From positions 30,826 through 94,825 of the forward strand of contig JAZOBN010000001.1 of NCBI GenBank assembly GCA_045595965.1: DNA of 64,000 nt, given 5' to 3'. Numbering within the stretch: position 1 is the first letter of the stretch; each line of letters begins with the position of its first letter. Below the pieces are notes generated by a model. It did no database searches. It was not told the DNA's origin and saw nothing but the letters and a program-made list of their open reading frames with translations. A program made the translations under genes and the position numbers. This DNA comes from CAAGNP01 sp045595965 (GTDB taxonomy: Bacteria; Bacteroidota; Bacteroidia; Bacteroidales; UBA932). Positions 9,713 through 18,891 of the stretch are shown here, piece after piece.

Positions 9713-10058
9713 CTTCGTCTTTATAATCTTTTCGTGTAGCATCGGCCCAAAGATCTTCGAGCCTGTAAAAATTTCTGTACTCGGTCAGAAAGACATGTAC
9801 CACAATGTATCCGTAGTCAAGGATAACCCAAAATGCGTTCTCCCGACCTTGCATCCTGTACACTTTACGTTGGCATTTCTCCAACATTTTCTCTTCAATA
9901 TTGTCAGATATTGCCACAACATTTGTGGTCGAATCTGCATTACAAATAACAAAATGGTCAGCAATGGCTGCCCCAATATTGCGAAGATCCAGCGAACATA
10001 CATTTTTCGCTTTCTTCTCGAGCATCGCTTCTGCAATAACTTCTATCTCTTTCATCAA
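9702..10058 (-). CDS. rsfS: Ribosomal silencing factor RsfS (RsfA/Iojap/DUF143)
   Basis: A 118-residue protein that binds ribosomal protein uL14 and blocks subunit joining when nutrients are scarce. The sequence shows the family core with KNVCSLDLRNIGAAIADHFV, and a conserved WVILDYGYIVVHVF segment. It is the first gene of the minus-strand run and overlaps ftsH by 11 bases. A -7 element TATCTTTG at 10079-10086 lies 20 bases before its start. Confidence 0.95.
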   Translation of the reverse strand: MMKEIEVIAEAMLEKKAKNVCSLDLRNIGAAIADHFVICNADSTTNVVAISDNIEEKMLEKCQRKVYRMQGRENAFWVILDYGYIVVHVFLTEYRNFYRLEDLWADATRKDYKDEDGE

Positions 10059-10065
10059 ATATTTT

Positions 10066-10086
10066 TATTTTTGTATCGCAAAGATA
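10066..10086. promoter_or_regulatory. Overlapping face-to-face promoters for birA (+) and rsfS-ftsH (-)
   Basis: The plus strand carries TATTTTTG (10066-10073), 32 bases before the birA ATG. The minus strand carries TATCTTTG (CAAAGATA at 10079-10086), 20 bases before the rsfS ATG. Both match the Bacteroidota -7 consensus TAnnTTTG. The plus -7 lies to the left of the minus -7, so each promoter's start site falls on or near the other's -7 element. No good -33 TTTG at 19-21 bases was found for either. Confidence 0.6.
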
Positions 10087-10105
10087 CTGCAAATTTTTTA
10101 CCAAA

Positions 10106-10852
10106 ATGAATGATGTCAGAGTAACTTGGCTAAAAGAGGTGGATTCTACAAACAGCCTTGCAATGAGAAGCCGTCACGACTATGGTGATTTTACCGTCTG
10201 GGGGGCAGAATTCCAGAGTGCCGGGAGGGGGCAGAGGGGTAATGTGTGGGAGAGCAAAAGGGGGGAGAATCTTATGTTTTCAATCCTTTTGAAACCAGAT
10301 AACTTTCTGTCTGTCAATCAGTTTGTTCTCTCTGAAATTGTGGCATTAGGGGTGGTTTCATACCTCGCGGATCTGGGGTTGGATGCCAGGATCAAATGGC
10401 CGAATGATATCTATATTGGGGATAAGAAAATTTGTGGAATACTCATTGAAAATGTCCTTTCAGGTGACAGATTGTCAGTGTGTGTTGCCGGGGTTGGATT
10501 GAATCTCAACCAGAAGAGTTTTGATAGTGACGCCCCCAATCCGATATCGGTAGCTTTAGCTGTGGAAAAAGATGATTGGATAGAACCTAAAGAGGCACTT
10601 GCCAATATTCTCGGACATATAGCAAAACTTTATTTCCCTATGTGTGATTCTTACGATCCGGCTCCCATCGAGAGAATGTATCTTGAAAAACTCTACAGAA
10701 AAGATATATTGTCTCAGTTTCAGGATTTAAGTACCGGGGAGAGGTTCTTCGGATATATCAGGGGGGTAGAGAAAAATGCCTGTCTGAGGATTGAAACCCA
10801 AACAGGCACTTTCAGATCGTTTGCCTTTAAGGAACTAAAGTATATTCTGTAG
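10106..10852 (+). CDS. birA: Biotin-[acetyl-CoA-carboxylase] ligase
   Basis: Transfers biotin via biotinyl-AMP to a lysine of biotin carrier proteins. The 248-residue protein has only the catalytic domain and lacks the N-terminal DNA-binding helix-turn-helix of E. coli BirA, so it should not be a repressor. The ligase motif GRGQRG lies at 40-46 and KWPNDIYIGDKKICGILIE near 97-115, with a small C-terminal domain after 200. It is transcribed away from rsfS and its 3' end overlaps the rpe gene on the other strand by 18 bases. Confidence 0.95.
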   Translation: MNDVRVTWLKEVDSTNSLAMRSRHDYGDFTVWGAEFQSAGRGQRGNVWESKRGENLMFSILLKPDNFLSVNQFVLSEIVALGVVSYLADLGLDARIKWPNDIYIGDKKICGILIENVLSGDRLSVCVAGVGLNLNQKSFDSDAPNPISVALAVEKDDWIEPKEALANILGHIAKLYFPMCDSYDPAPIERMYLEKLYRKDILSQFQDLSTGERFFGYIRGVEKNACLRIETQTGTFRSFAFKELKYIL

Positions 10853-11482
10853 AGCAATAATCTCTCTCTTAGGGTCTTCTGCGTTAAAAACGGAACTTCC
10901 TGCCACAACTATATCGGCACCCGCCTTTGCCAGAACAGGGGCATTGACCCTGTTTACACCTCCATCCACCTCAATCAGAGCTGAAGCTCCCTTTTTCAGA
11001 ATCAACTCTTTAAGATCAGAAACTTTCTTGACAGCATTTTCAATGAATTTTTGTCCACCGAATCCTGGATTTACAGACATCAACAATACATAATCGCACT
11101 CCTGTATGATATCTTCCAGCAAAATGACCGGCGTGTGTGGGTTGAGGGCAACCCCCGCTTTCATCCCTTTGTTGCGGATGTTCTGCAATGAGCGGTGAAG
11201 ATGGGTACAAGCTTCATAGTGAACAGAGAGGTAATCAACTCCAAGCTCTGCAAACCTTTCGACATATCTGTCCGGGTCAATGATCATAAGGTGTGCATCA
11301 AGAACTTTTTTTGCCTCTTTGGCAATTGCTTTAACTACGGGGAATCCGTATGAGATATTGGGAACAAAAACTCCATCCATAATGTCGAGATGGATCCACT
11401 CTGCCTGAGACTCATTCACCATCTGAATATCTCTGGCAAGGTTGCCGAAGTCGGCTGAGAGTATTGAGGGTGCTACAATCAT
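10835..11482 (-). CDS. rpe: Ribulose-phosphate 3-epimerase
   Basis: Interconverts ribulose 5-phosphate and xylulose 5-phosphate in the non-oxidative pentose phosphate pathway. The 215-residue TIM barrel shows family motifs HLDIMDGVFVPN (metal-binding His/Asp), SVNPGFGGQKFI, and EVDGGVN (catalytic Asp). It starts 7 bases after pepD and ends by overlapping birA on the opposite strand. Confidence 0.97.
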   Translation of the reverse strand: MIVAPSILSADFGNLARDIQMVNESQAEWIHLDIMDGVFVPNISYGFPVVKAIAKEAKKVLDAHLMIIDPDRYVERFAELGVDYLSVHYEACTHLHRSLQNIRNKGMKAGVALNPHTPVILLEDIIQECDYVLLMSVNPGFGGQKFIENAVKKVSDLKELILKKGASALIEVDGGVNRVNAPVLAKAGADIVVAGSSVFNAEDPKREIIALQNIL

Positions 11483-11489
11483 AATAGGG

Positions 11490-12926
11490 TTATTTGCAGT
11501 TGACGATTACATATTCCAACAGTTTGTTGAACTTGTCAAGGCTGGCAAGATCAAGCCGCTCTCCGGGTGCATGAACACCTCTGATGGTGGGTCCGAAAGA
11601 GATCATGTCCAAATTCGGATATTTGTCGAGGATAAGTCCGCACTCAAGTCCTGCGTGGATAGCCCTGACTACCGGCTGGTTGCCGAAAAGTTCCACATAC
11701 CCTTTCTTGCAAAGGTCAAGAATAGGGGATTTGAGCTGCGGTTTCCATCCCGGATATTCCGATTCATGGGTAACCTCTGCCCCTGCAAGGAGAAATGCTG
11801 CTTCCACTTTCTCTGCAGCCCAGTATCTTGCACTGTTGATGGAGCTTCTCTGGCTTGTCCCTACCCTGATTGTCCCATCTTTGCTTGTCTTAACTGAAGC
11901 GAGGTTTGTAGAGGTCTCCACAAGTCCTTTCATCTCCATGCTCATTGCAAGAACACCGTGAGGGGCTGAGTTGAAGCATGTAATGGTATTCAATGCGGTC
12001 TTGTAATCGATAGCGAAACCTCTCCATTGGGTCTCCTCAAATATAGGGGAGATATTGGGTTCTGTTGCCGCATACTCCTCCTGAATCTCCTTGGCAGCCT
12101 GCATGTGGATGTTTCTGATATTTTTAAGATCTTCAGGCTGTATTGCGATGACTGCGTAAGCTTCACGTGCGATGGCGTTTCTCTTGTTCCCTCCATCAAG
12201 ATGGCAGACGGTGATTTTGTGCTCCTTCATTATACGGTAAAGTGAACGGCTCAGAAGCTGGATTGCATTTGCACGCCCTTTGTCAATATCATCGCCACTA
12301 TGCCCGCCAACACCGCCACAGAAACCGATTTTATATTTGAGAAGCTCTTTTGCCACTTTTTTTCTCTTGAAGTGGAATTTGGCAGTGGTGTCAATCCCTC
12401 CGGCACATCCGATGAAAAGTTCCCCCTCATCTTCAGAGTCAAGGTTGATGAGGATGCTCCCGCTCATGAAATCTTCTGTAAGTGCAAAAGCACCATCCAT
12501 CCCGGTCTCTTCACTTACAGTAAAGAGCGCTTCAATCTTGCCATGTTCCAGGGTGTTGTCCTCAAGGAGAGCAAGGGTGGCTGCCACCCCGATACCGCAA
12601 TCGGCACCCAATGTGGTATCCTTGGCAATCATCCATCCATCTTCAATCACCGCTTTGATGGGATCCTTTGCAAAGTCGTGTACGACACCACTGTTTTTCT
12701 CGCACACCATATCGGAGTGACTTTGGAGGATGATGGTGGGTGAAGATTCTCTTCCAGGGGTTGCATTCTTGGTAATCAATACATTGCCAATCTTGTCTGT
12801 TTTGCATGGAAGATTGTTTTTCTTAGCAAAGTCCTGTAGATATGCAATTATATGTTGTTCATTCCCTGATTCACGGGGAATACAAATAATCTCGCTGAAA
12901 ATGGCGAGAATTCTATCTGTAGTCAT
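11490..12926 (-). CDS. pepD: Aminoacyl-histidine dipeptidase (peptidase D, M20C)
   Basis: Cytosolic zinc peptidase that hydrolyses Xaa-His dipeptides such as carnosine, and other dipeptides. The 478-residue length is typical for PepD. Visible motifs are QSHSDMVCEKN (His and Asp metal ligands), LGADCGIG (bridging Asp) and FTVSEETGMDGA (catalytic and metal Glu). It lies between dnaA (18 bases) and rpe (7 bases) on the same strand, so the three are probably cotranscribed. Confidence 0.94.
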   Translation of the reverse strand: MTTDRILAIFSEIICIPRESGNEQHIIAYLQDFAKKNNLPCKTDKIGNVLITKNATPGRESSPTIILQSHSDMVCEKNSGVVHDFAKDPIKAVIEDGWMIAKDTTLGADCGIGVAATLALLEDNTLEHGKIEALFTVSEETGMDGAFALTEDFMSGSILINLDSEDEGELFIGCAGGIDTTAKFHFKRKKVAKELLKYKIGFCGGVGGHSGDDIDKGRANAIQLLSRSLYRIMKEHKITVCHLDGGNKRNAIAREAYAVIAIQPEDLKNIRNIHMQAAKEIQEEYAATEPNISPIFEETQWRGFAIDYKTALNTITCFNSAPHGVLAMSMEMKGLVETSTNLASVKTSKDGTIRVGTSQRSSINSARYWAAEKVEAAFLLAGAEVTHESEYPGWKPQLKSPILDLCKKGYVELFGNQPVVRAIHAGLECGLILDKYPNLDMISFGPTIRGVHAPGERLDLASLDKFNKLLEYVIVNCK

Positions 12927-12944
12927 AATGTCAATATATATAGA

Positions 12945-14369
12945 TTAATTGTGTGTGCGGAGGTCTCTCTCGATATCGGTAATGTATTGACGGAATGAGC
13001 GGTCGGTGTCCATAAGGTCACAGACTGTGCTGCATGCGTACAACACTGTAGCATGGTTCTTTCCACCTATCTGGCTCCCTATGGAATCCAATGATGCGCT
13101 GGTGAGGTTCCTGCTCAAATACATTGCAATCTGTCTTGCCTGAACAATCTCCCTCTTGCGGGTAGATGAGAGGAGGGTGTCGGTAGTGATATCGAAATAC
13201 TTGCAAACAGCCTCTTTGATTTTGGCCACAGAGATGTCATTTTTAGGGGTGCTGACAATCTTGTCAATAAGTTCCTGTGCAAGACTGAGAGTGATTTTTC
13301 TCTTGGTCAAAGTAGCATTTGCTATAAGTGAGATGAGTGTCCCCTCAAGCTCCCTCACATTGCTCACTATTTTGGATGCAATATAGTTTATAACCTCATC
13401 GGGGAGAGAAATTCCTTCACGGAAACTCTTGGCTTTGAGGATTGCTACTTTGGTGTCGAAATCGGGTGGAAGCAACTCTGTGGTCAAACCCCATTTGAAC
13501 CTTGACAAAAGTCTCTGGTCAAGACCCTGCAGATCGACAGGGGCCCTGTCAGATGTGAGGATCAGTTGCTTGCCCAACTGGTGAAGGTGATTGAACACCT
13601 GGAAGAATGCATTTTGGGTTGCACTCTTATCGGCAAACTCATGTACGTCGTCAATGATGAGAACGTCGATTGACTGGTAGAAGTGGAGGAAGTCTGTAAG
13701 TTTGTTCTTGACAGTGACAGCATCCACATATTGGGTCATGAAGACATTTGCTGTAACATAAAGGACTATCTTCTCAGGGAATTTTCTCTTTACCTCAAGA
13801 CCGATAGCCTGTGCAAGGTGTGTTTTGCCCAAACCTGAGCCACCATAAAGGAACAACGGATTGAAGGTGTTGTTGCCCGGTTTTTCAGATATTCTGAGAC
13901 CGGCGGTGCGACCAAGCCTGTTACACTCCCCTTCAATGAAATTTTCGAAGGAGTAATTGAGGTAAAGGTTAGGGTCAATATCAAGTCTTTTGAGACCGGG
14001 GATAGAGTAGGGACCTATGCCTGATCCTGGAGAGACTTTGCTTGAATCCATAGGGATAGGGGGATTCTTTACCTCCTGAGAGGTGGAACCCGGATATGTG
14101 ATAGTCGTATTCTTGACGATTTTTACATTGTAAATAAGTTTGGCATCGGGACCAATCACCCTGCGAAGAGTCTTGCTGAGGATGTCAATGTAGTGTTCTT
14201 CAATGTATTCCCTTGCGAATTCAGATGGTACTTCGAGTGTCAATCTGGAACCGTCCAGTTTGATTGCCTTCAATGGCTCAAACCAGGTTCTGTAGCTTGA
14301 AGGAGCCAGGTTGTCCTTGATAATGGACAGACAACGCTCCCAAACATCTATGTGTTTTTGCTCTGACAT
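12945..14369 (-). CDS. dnaA: Chromosomal replication initiator protein DnaA
   Basis: Binds DnaA boxes and unwinds the origin. The 474-residue protein has the N-terminal interaction domain (1-90), a variable linker (90-130), the AAA+ domain with Walker A GGSGLGKT at 176-183 and DDVHEFADK sensor region, and the C-terminal DNA-binding domain with SIGSQIGGKNHATVLYAC. It heads a dnaA-pepD-rpe run; dnaN and recF are not neighbours. The upstream 208 bases hold no clear DnaA boxes. Confidence 0.98.
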   Translation of the reverse strand: MSEQKHIDVWERCLSIIKDNLAPSSYRTWFEPLKAIKLDGSRLTLEVPSEFAREYIEEHYIDILSKTLRRVIGPDAKLIYNVKIVKNTTITYPGSTSQEVKNPPIPMDSSKVSPGSGIGPYSIPGLKRLDIDPNLYLNYSFENFIEGECNRLGRTAGLRISEKPGNNTFNPLFLYGGSGLGKTHLAQAIGLEVKRKFPEKIVLYVTANVFMTQYVDAVTVKNKLTDFLHFYQSIDVLIIDDVHEFADKSATQNAFFQVFNHLHQLGKQLILTSDRAPVDLQGLDQRLLSRFKWGLTTELLPPDFDTKVAILKAKSFREGISLPDEVINYIASKIVSNVRELEGTLISLIANATLTKRKITLSLAQELIDKIVSTPKNDISVAKIKEAVCKYFDITTDTLLSSTRKREIVQARQIAMYLSRNLTSASLDSIGSQIGGKNHATVLYACSTVCDLMDTDRSFRQYITDIERDLRTHN

Positions 14370-14577
14370 TCGATAAATTTTATGGTTTTCCTTGTTAGGT
14401 TAAGGGTTACAAAGATGAGTTAAAATTATGGAATAGAAAAAAGAATTTTATCAAAAAAAATTAAGTGCCTAATATTCAATATGAAAAAATTTTGGGGTAA
14501 ATTTTTTTTCAGAATTAGGAAAATTTTGCATAGCTTGATGGGTGGATTACAAACATTTTGGTTACAAAATTCTACTT
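14370..14577. other. AT-rich intergenic region upstream of dnaA
   Basis: 208 bases, rich in A and T runs, between dnaA and the amidase gene, both on the minus strand. A weak -7-like CATCTTTG (minus strand, 14410-14417) lies 40 bases before the dnaA start and differs from TAnnTTTG only in the first base. I looked for the DnaA box TTATCCACA on both strands and found nothing closer than GGTGGATTA at about 14541-14549 (two mismatches), so there is no support for an origin here. No gene is visible. Confidence 0.4.
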
Positions 14578-15603
14578 TTATTTCATTTCGATAATGTAGG
14601 CACCTGGGAAGCGTTTTTTTACCTCTGATAACGCCCTTTTTGCCTCCTCTCTTGTGGCAAATTTTCCGTGGGTATATTTGTACATGTTACCAGATTTTAG
14701 AATATCGCACTCGAGCCCCTTGAACTCTTTAGAATCCAATGCAATTTTTTTTGATGAGGCCATAATCTGAATTCTGAAGTTATCTTCAGAGACCACCTCT
14801 TTGATCTCAATCTTTGTGTCGTATTGTTTCTTGTATGTTTCAAATGCCCTGAAGAGCGCTTTTGCCATCTGCTGTTGGGATGTTTTGTTTGTAAGTGCCT
14901 TGTAATCATTTGGATTGGTGATAAATCCAAGTTCTACAAGAATTGATGGCATGGTACATTTCCACAGGACAAGGAAGGGTGCCTGCTTGACCCCCCTGTT
15001 GTGGAGTATAGGCCCCTTTTTGAACTCAGTCTGTACGGCGGCAGCCATTACAAGACTCTGCTCCAGATGGGAGTTCTGCAGAAGGGAAAAAATGATGTAT
15101 GATTCGGGGTTGTTCGGGTCAAATCCCGAGTATTTTGTACTGTAGTTATCTTCAAGGGTCAGTACGCTGTTTTCAAGTTTGCAAACCTCCATATTGGAGT
15201 TGCTTTTGTCAAGACCCATCACGAATGTCTCTGTCCCCCTTGCAGATGTAGATTTGGTGGCATTTACGTGTATTGATATGAAGAGGTCAGCATTGTTCTT
15301 GTTTGCGATAGCGGCCCTCTGGTCCAACGGGATGAATTTGTCAGACGAACGGGTATATACCACCTTCACATCGGGATATTTTTCATTTATCATATTCCCG
15401 AGCAGTTTTGCTACCGACAGGGTAATGTTCTTTTCTGCTACCTTACCTTTTATTGCTCCGGGGTCTTTCCCACCATGCCCCGCATCTATGACTACACATT
15501 TGAGTTGTACCATTTTTGTGGTTTGTCCAGAAATCTGGGGAGAGAGGGTGAGGAAAAAGGAGAAAAGTATGATAAAAATTGATGTTCTGTGAGAGAATGG
15601 CAT
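14578..15603 (-). CDS. N-acetylmuramoyl-L-alanine amidase with SPOR-like C-terminal domain
   Basis: Periplasmic zinc amidase that cuts the bond between N-acetylmuramic acid and the stem peptide. The 341 residues hold a signal peptide (about 1-26), an Amidase_3 catalytic domain with VVIDAGHGGKDPGA (first His), the Glu after the first strand, SIHVNA (second His) and ILVELGFITNPND (catalytic Glu), then a C-terminal domain (about 265-341) resembling a SPOR peptidoglycan-binding fold. Such fusion suggests targeting to septal, denuded glycan. It is transcribed away from lptD, with an interleaved promoter pair between. Confidence 0.92.
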   Translation of the reverse strand: MPFSHRTSIFIILFSFFLTLSPQISGQTTKMVQLKCVVIDAGHGGKDPGAIKGKVAEKNITLSVAKLLGNMINEKYPDVKVVYTRSSDKFIPLDQRAAIANKNNADLFISIHVNATKSTSARGTETFVMGLDKSNSNMEVCKLENSVLTLEDNYSTKYSGFDPNNPESYIIFSLLQNSHLEQSLVMAAAVQTEFKKGPILHNRGVKQAPFLVLWKCTMPSILVELGFITNPNDYKALTNKTSQQQMAKALFRAFETYKKQYDTKIEIKEVVSEDNFRIQIMASSKKIALDSKEFKGLECDILKSGNMYKYTHGKFATREEAKRALSEVKKRFPGAYIIEMK

Positions 15604-15622
15604 ATTTTTTATGAAAAATTTT

Positions 15623-15645
15623 TATATTTGCGTGCTGCAAAAATA
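15623..15645. promoter_or_regulatory. Overlapping face-to-face promoters for lptD (+) and the amidase (-)
   Basis: Plus strand TATATTTG at 15623-15630 lies 39 bases before the ATG at 15670. Minus strand TATTTTTG (CAAAAATA at 15638-15645) lies 34 bases before the amidase ATG at 15603. Both fit TAnnTTTG. The plus-strand element also argues for starting lptD at 15670, because an upstream in-frame ATG (15589) would precede the promoter and lie in the amidase coding region. Confidence 0.6.
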
Positions 15646-15669
15646 GCAATAATTTTCAAACGTTGGTTG

Positions 15670-18480
15670 ATGCCGCGACTTAATCTCCTTAAAGTATCCA
15701 TTTTACATATCCTGTTAATCTTTGCGATTAGTGGGCAATCTTTGTGTGCTCAGTCGGGTTTGAATAGGGGGGGATTGTCCAGAGGGGCTGTAATTCAGAG
15801 GGATTCCCTGGCAGTGGCCGATACGGTAAAACGTGCAGCAGCAGATTCCATAAGGAATGTAACCGAATCAGTCAGTGTTGCAGACTCTACAGAGAGTGTG
15901 GAGTTCTCCGATTCCCTTTCAGTATTTTCTGACACCTCTGCAGTGGTCAAGAAAAAGGGGATGCTCGATTTTCCTGTCTTCTCAGAGGCTGCAGACACAG
16001 TGATCGAAGATTTTTCTGGTCCCCACAAAATGATCTATTATTATGGGGATGTGAAGGTAGATTATGGAAATATGTCCATCACTGCTGATTATATGGCGTA
16101 TGATGTGGACAAACAGACAGTTTTTGCATCCGGACTTGTCGATTCTCTGGGAAATGTCCTCACAAATCCTGTGATGACGATGGATGGACAATCGTATACA
16201 ATCGACAATGTTTACTACAATTTCAAATCGCAGAAGTCGAGGATCAAAAATATGGTGATGGAGGAGCAGGAGGGTATTTTGCATGGTGAGAACCTCAAGA
16301 TGATGCCTAACCGCTCAATCAACATAACCCAAGGAAAATATACAGTCTGTGACCATCCCCATCCTCACTACTATTTGAGAATGTCGGCAGCGAAGATCGT
16401 GACAGAGCCCAAACAGAGGACAGTATTCGGACCTTCATGGCTTGTGCTGGCAGATGTCCCTCTTCCATTGGTAATCCCCTTCGGATTTGTCCCCCAAAGA
16501 CCCCAAAGGGCGAGCGGTATCATGTTCCCCACTTTTGGCGAAGAGGAGGCACGTGGTTTCTATATGAGGGATCTGGGGTACTACATGGTATTCGGCGATC
16601 ATTTTGACCTTGCTGTCACAACAGATATTTACACCCGTGGTTCGTGGAGTATAGACCTCAATTCGAGATACAAACTCCGTTACAAATTCGATGGAGGATT
16701 TGCACTGACCTATTCTGTGGACCAGACCGGAGAGAGGGGGACACCGGACTTCTTCCAATCGAAGAACTTCTCTGTAAGGTGGAACCACAGTCAGGACTCG
16801 AAGGCACGCCCCGGAACATCATTCAGAGCATCTGTAAACTTCTCCAGCCCATCCAATAACAAATACAACTCTGAAAGTATCAACCAGGCGTTGCAGAACC
16901 AGGTGCAGTCAACTATTTCATATTCAAAGGCTTGGAGTAAGATGAGCCTCTCGATAAATGCTCTCCATAACCAGAACTCAAGAGATAGTTCATACCACAT
17001 AACACTCCCTAATATCACTTTCAATGTGAACCGTTTCTATCCCTTCAAGAGGCAGAACAGGGTCGGCAAGGAGCGATTCTATGAGAAGATCTCATTGGGA
17101 TACAACACCTCATTCCAGAATAAGGTAGATTTTAAGGCGAAAGAGATCAGGGATCCCAATTTCCTGTCGAAGGTAAAGGCGGGTATGTCACACTCATTTG
17201 CTATAGGACTCCCATCATTTACCCTGCTAAAGTACTTGAACTTCTCCCCAAGTGTGAGGTACGGTATGAACTGGTTTTTCCACGAAACTTCGAAACAATA
17301 CAATGAGGAGACAGGGAGGGTGGAAACTATTCAGTCGCCGCAATACAGCAGTTTCGGAGCAACACACGATTTCTCTGCCGGAGTCTCGATGAGTACCCGT
17401 ATCTACGGAACATTCATGTTTACCGGGAAGAATGCAAAACTTAAGGCTATCAGACATATGATCTCCCCCTCTGTTTCATTTTCATACAAACCGGAGATGG
17501 GGACAGCTATAAATGGTTACAGGACCTATGAGTATATCGATACCGCAGGGGTTGCACACTCTGTCGATTACAACAAATATGAAGGGGGGATGTATTCTCC
17601 ACCCAGCAGAGGTCAGACAGCAAGTCTCTCTTTTGAGTTGAAGAACAACCTGGAGGCAAAAGTGGTAGATGAACAGGATACGACAGGAACGGGGACCAAA
17701 AAGGTGAAACTGATCGACAATCTTGGAATCAGGGGTAGTTATAACTTCCTTGCCGAGCAGTTCAAACTATCTACCATCAGTGTGAATGCCAACACCACCA
17801 TCTTCCAGAAGGTTGGAATTTCTGGAAATATGACATTTGACCCCTATGCAATCAATGAAAAGGGGGAGAGATGCAATGAGTTCAATATTGTCAAGGAGGG
17901 CGGTTTCCGCCTCGCAAGGATGACTAATGCTTCAGCCTCTTTCTCCTGGAGTTTTGCCGGGGAAGGGAAGATAGAAGGGAATGATGGTATGGGTAACAAC
18001 GATGCCAACAAAAAAGGTGGGCAAGGGGTTGTAACCAATACAGCACAGGCAAATTACAATAAAATATACTACCATCCATATACCGGAGAATATATTCCGG
18101 GAGGTTGGATGTATTATCTCAATCCCAATGTCCCATGGCAAGTGGGGTTGAACTATAACTATTCATATTCAAAATCTTATTCATACGCAAACGAACAATT
18201 ACAGACGAAGCATAACCATATGCAGACTCTCTCTATAAGCGGATCGGTGAGATTGACCAAAGATCTCAATATCAGTGTCAACTCAGGTCTGGACTTGACC
18301 AAGCTGAAAGTGACCACAACCACACTGAATGCTACCTACGATCTCCACTGTTTCCAGATCTCATTTATGTGGGTACCTTTCGGACAATGGGAGAGCTGGA
18401 GTTTCAGAATCGCAGCGAAAGCATCAGCCCTTGCCGATCTGTTGCAATACAGAAAGTCATCGTCTTATTGGGACAATTAG
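15670..18480 (+). CDS. lptD: LPS-assembly outer-membrane protein LptD (Bacteroidetes type)
   Basis: Large outer-membrane translocon that inserts lipopolysaccharide or lipooligosaccharide into the outer leaflet. I start at ATG 15670 (936 residues), which gives a clear signal peptide ending in SLCAQ. A Ser/Asp/Val-rich low-complexity stretch follows (about 35-95), then an OstA/LptA-like beta-jellyroll (about 105-220, with YYGDVKVDYGNMSITADYMAYD), and then a long beta-barrel rich in aromatic and alternating residues to the end. The last residues do not form a classic aromatic-ending beta signal. Neighbours ridA and rho are on the same strand. Confidence 0.85.
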   Translation: MPRLNLLKVSILHILLIFAISGQSLCAQSGLNRGGLSRGAVIQRDSLAVADTVKRAAADSIRNVTESVSVADSTESVEFSDSLSVFSDTSAVVKKKGMLDFPVFSEAADTVIEDFSGPHKMIYYYGDVKVDYGNMSITADYMAYDVDKQTVFASGLVDSLGNVLTNPVMTMDGQSYTIDNVYYNFKSQKSRIKNMVMEEQEGILHGENLKMMPNRSINITQGKYTVCDHPHPHYYLRMSAAKIVTEPKQRTVFGPSWLVLADVPLPLVIPFGFVPQRPQRASGIMFPTFGEEEARGFYMRDLGYYMVFGDHFDLAVTTDIYTRGSWSIDLNSRYKLRYKFDGGFALTYSVDQTGERGTPDFFQSKNFSVRWNHSQDSKARPGTSFRASVNFSSPSNNKYNSESINQALQNQVQSTISYSKAWSKMSLSINALHNQNSRDSSYHITLPNITFNVNRFYPFKRQNRVGKERFYEKISLGYNTSFQNKVDFKAKEIRDPNFLSKVKAGMSHSFAIGLPSFTLLKYLNFSPSVRYGMNWFFHETSKQYNEETGRVETIQSPQYSSFGATHDFSAGVSMSTRIYGTFMFTGKNAKLKAIRHMISPSVSFSYKPEMGTAINGYRTYEYIDTAGVAHSVDYNKYEGGMYSPPSRGQTASLSFELKNNLEAKVVDEQDTTGTGTKKVKLIDNLGIRGSYNFLAEQFKLSTISVNANTTIFQKVGISGNMTFDPYAINEKGERCNEFNIVKEGGFRLARMTNASASFSWSFAGEGKIEGNDGMGNNDANKKGGQGVVTNTAQANYNKIYYHPYTGEYIPGGWMYYLNPNVPWQVGLNYNYSYSKSYSYANEQLQTKHNHMQTLSISGSVRLTKDLNISVNSGLDLTKLKVTTTTLNATYDLHCFQISFMWVPFGQWESWSFRIAAKASALADLLQYRKSSSYWDN

Positions 18481-18501
18481 TAAACTTAAACACATAAAAT
18501 T

Positions 18502-18882
18502 ATGAGCAAAAGAGTTATTGCCAGTCAATTGGCACCAAAAGCTGTAGGTCCATACAGCCAGGCAGTTGAAGCAAACGGAACACTTTATGTGTCCGGACAA
18601 CTTCCAATCGATGAAAAAACAGGGGAATTCGCCCCCGGTGGTGTTAAGGAACAATTAGTGCAGATTTTCAAGAATCTACAGTATATTCTTGAAGAGGCCG
18701 GATATGGCTTTGAAAATGTTGTGAAAACAACAGTGTATCTTACAAATATGGGAGATTTCGCCACTTTGAATGAAGTCTATTCCCAATTCTATAAAGAACC
18801 ATACCCAGCAAGAGTAGCTTATGCTGTAGCAGCACTTCCCAAAGGGGCACTTGCTGAAGTAGATGTAATTGCAGTTAAATAA
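18502..18882 (+). CDS. ridA: RidA family reactive enamine/imine deaminase
   Basis: Hydrolyses reactive 2-aminoacrylate and related enamines released by PLP enzymes. The 126-residue protein carries the YjgF/RidA signature (VGPYSQAVEANGTLYVSGQLP at the start, and ARVAYAVAALPKGALAEVD at the end, with Arg106 of the usual RVAxxVxxLP motif). The length is typical. It starts 21 bases after lptD and is 9 bases ahead of rho. Confidence 0.95.
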   Translation: MSKRVIASQLAPKAVGPYSQAVEANGTLYVSGQLPIDEKTGEFAPGGVKEQLVQIFKNLQYILEEAGYGFENVVKTTVYLTNMGDFATLNEVYSQFYKEPYPARVAYAVAALPKGALAEVDVIAVK

Positions 18883-18891
18883 ACCTGAACT

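Noticed and set aside
14370..14577. Origin of replication upstream of dnaA
   Set aside because: No TTATCCACA-type boxes were found, only AT-rich sequence.
15589..15669. Longer N-terminus of LptD
   Set aside because: The extension lies upstream of the -7 element and overlaps the divergent amidase start; the signal peptide begins properly at 15670.
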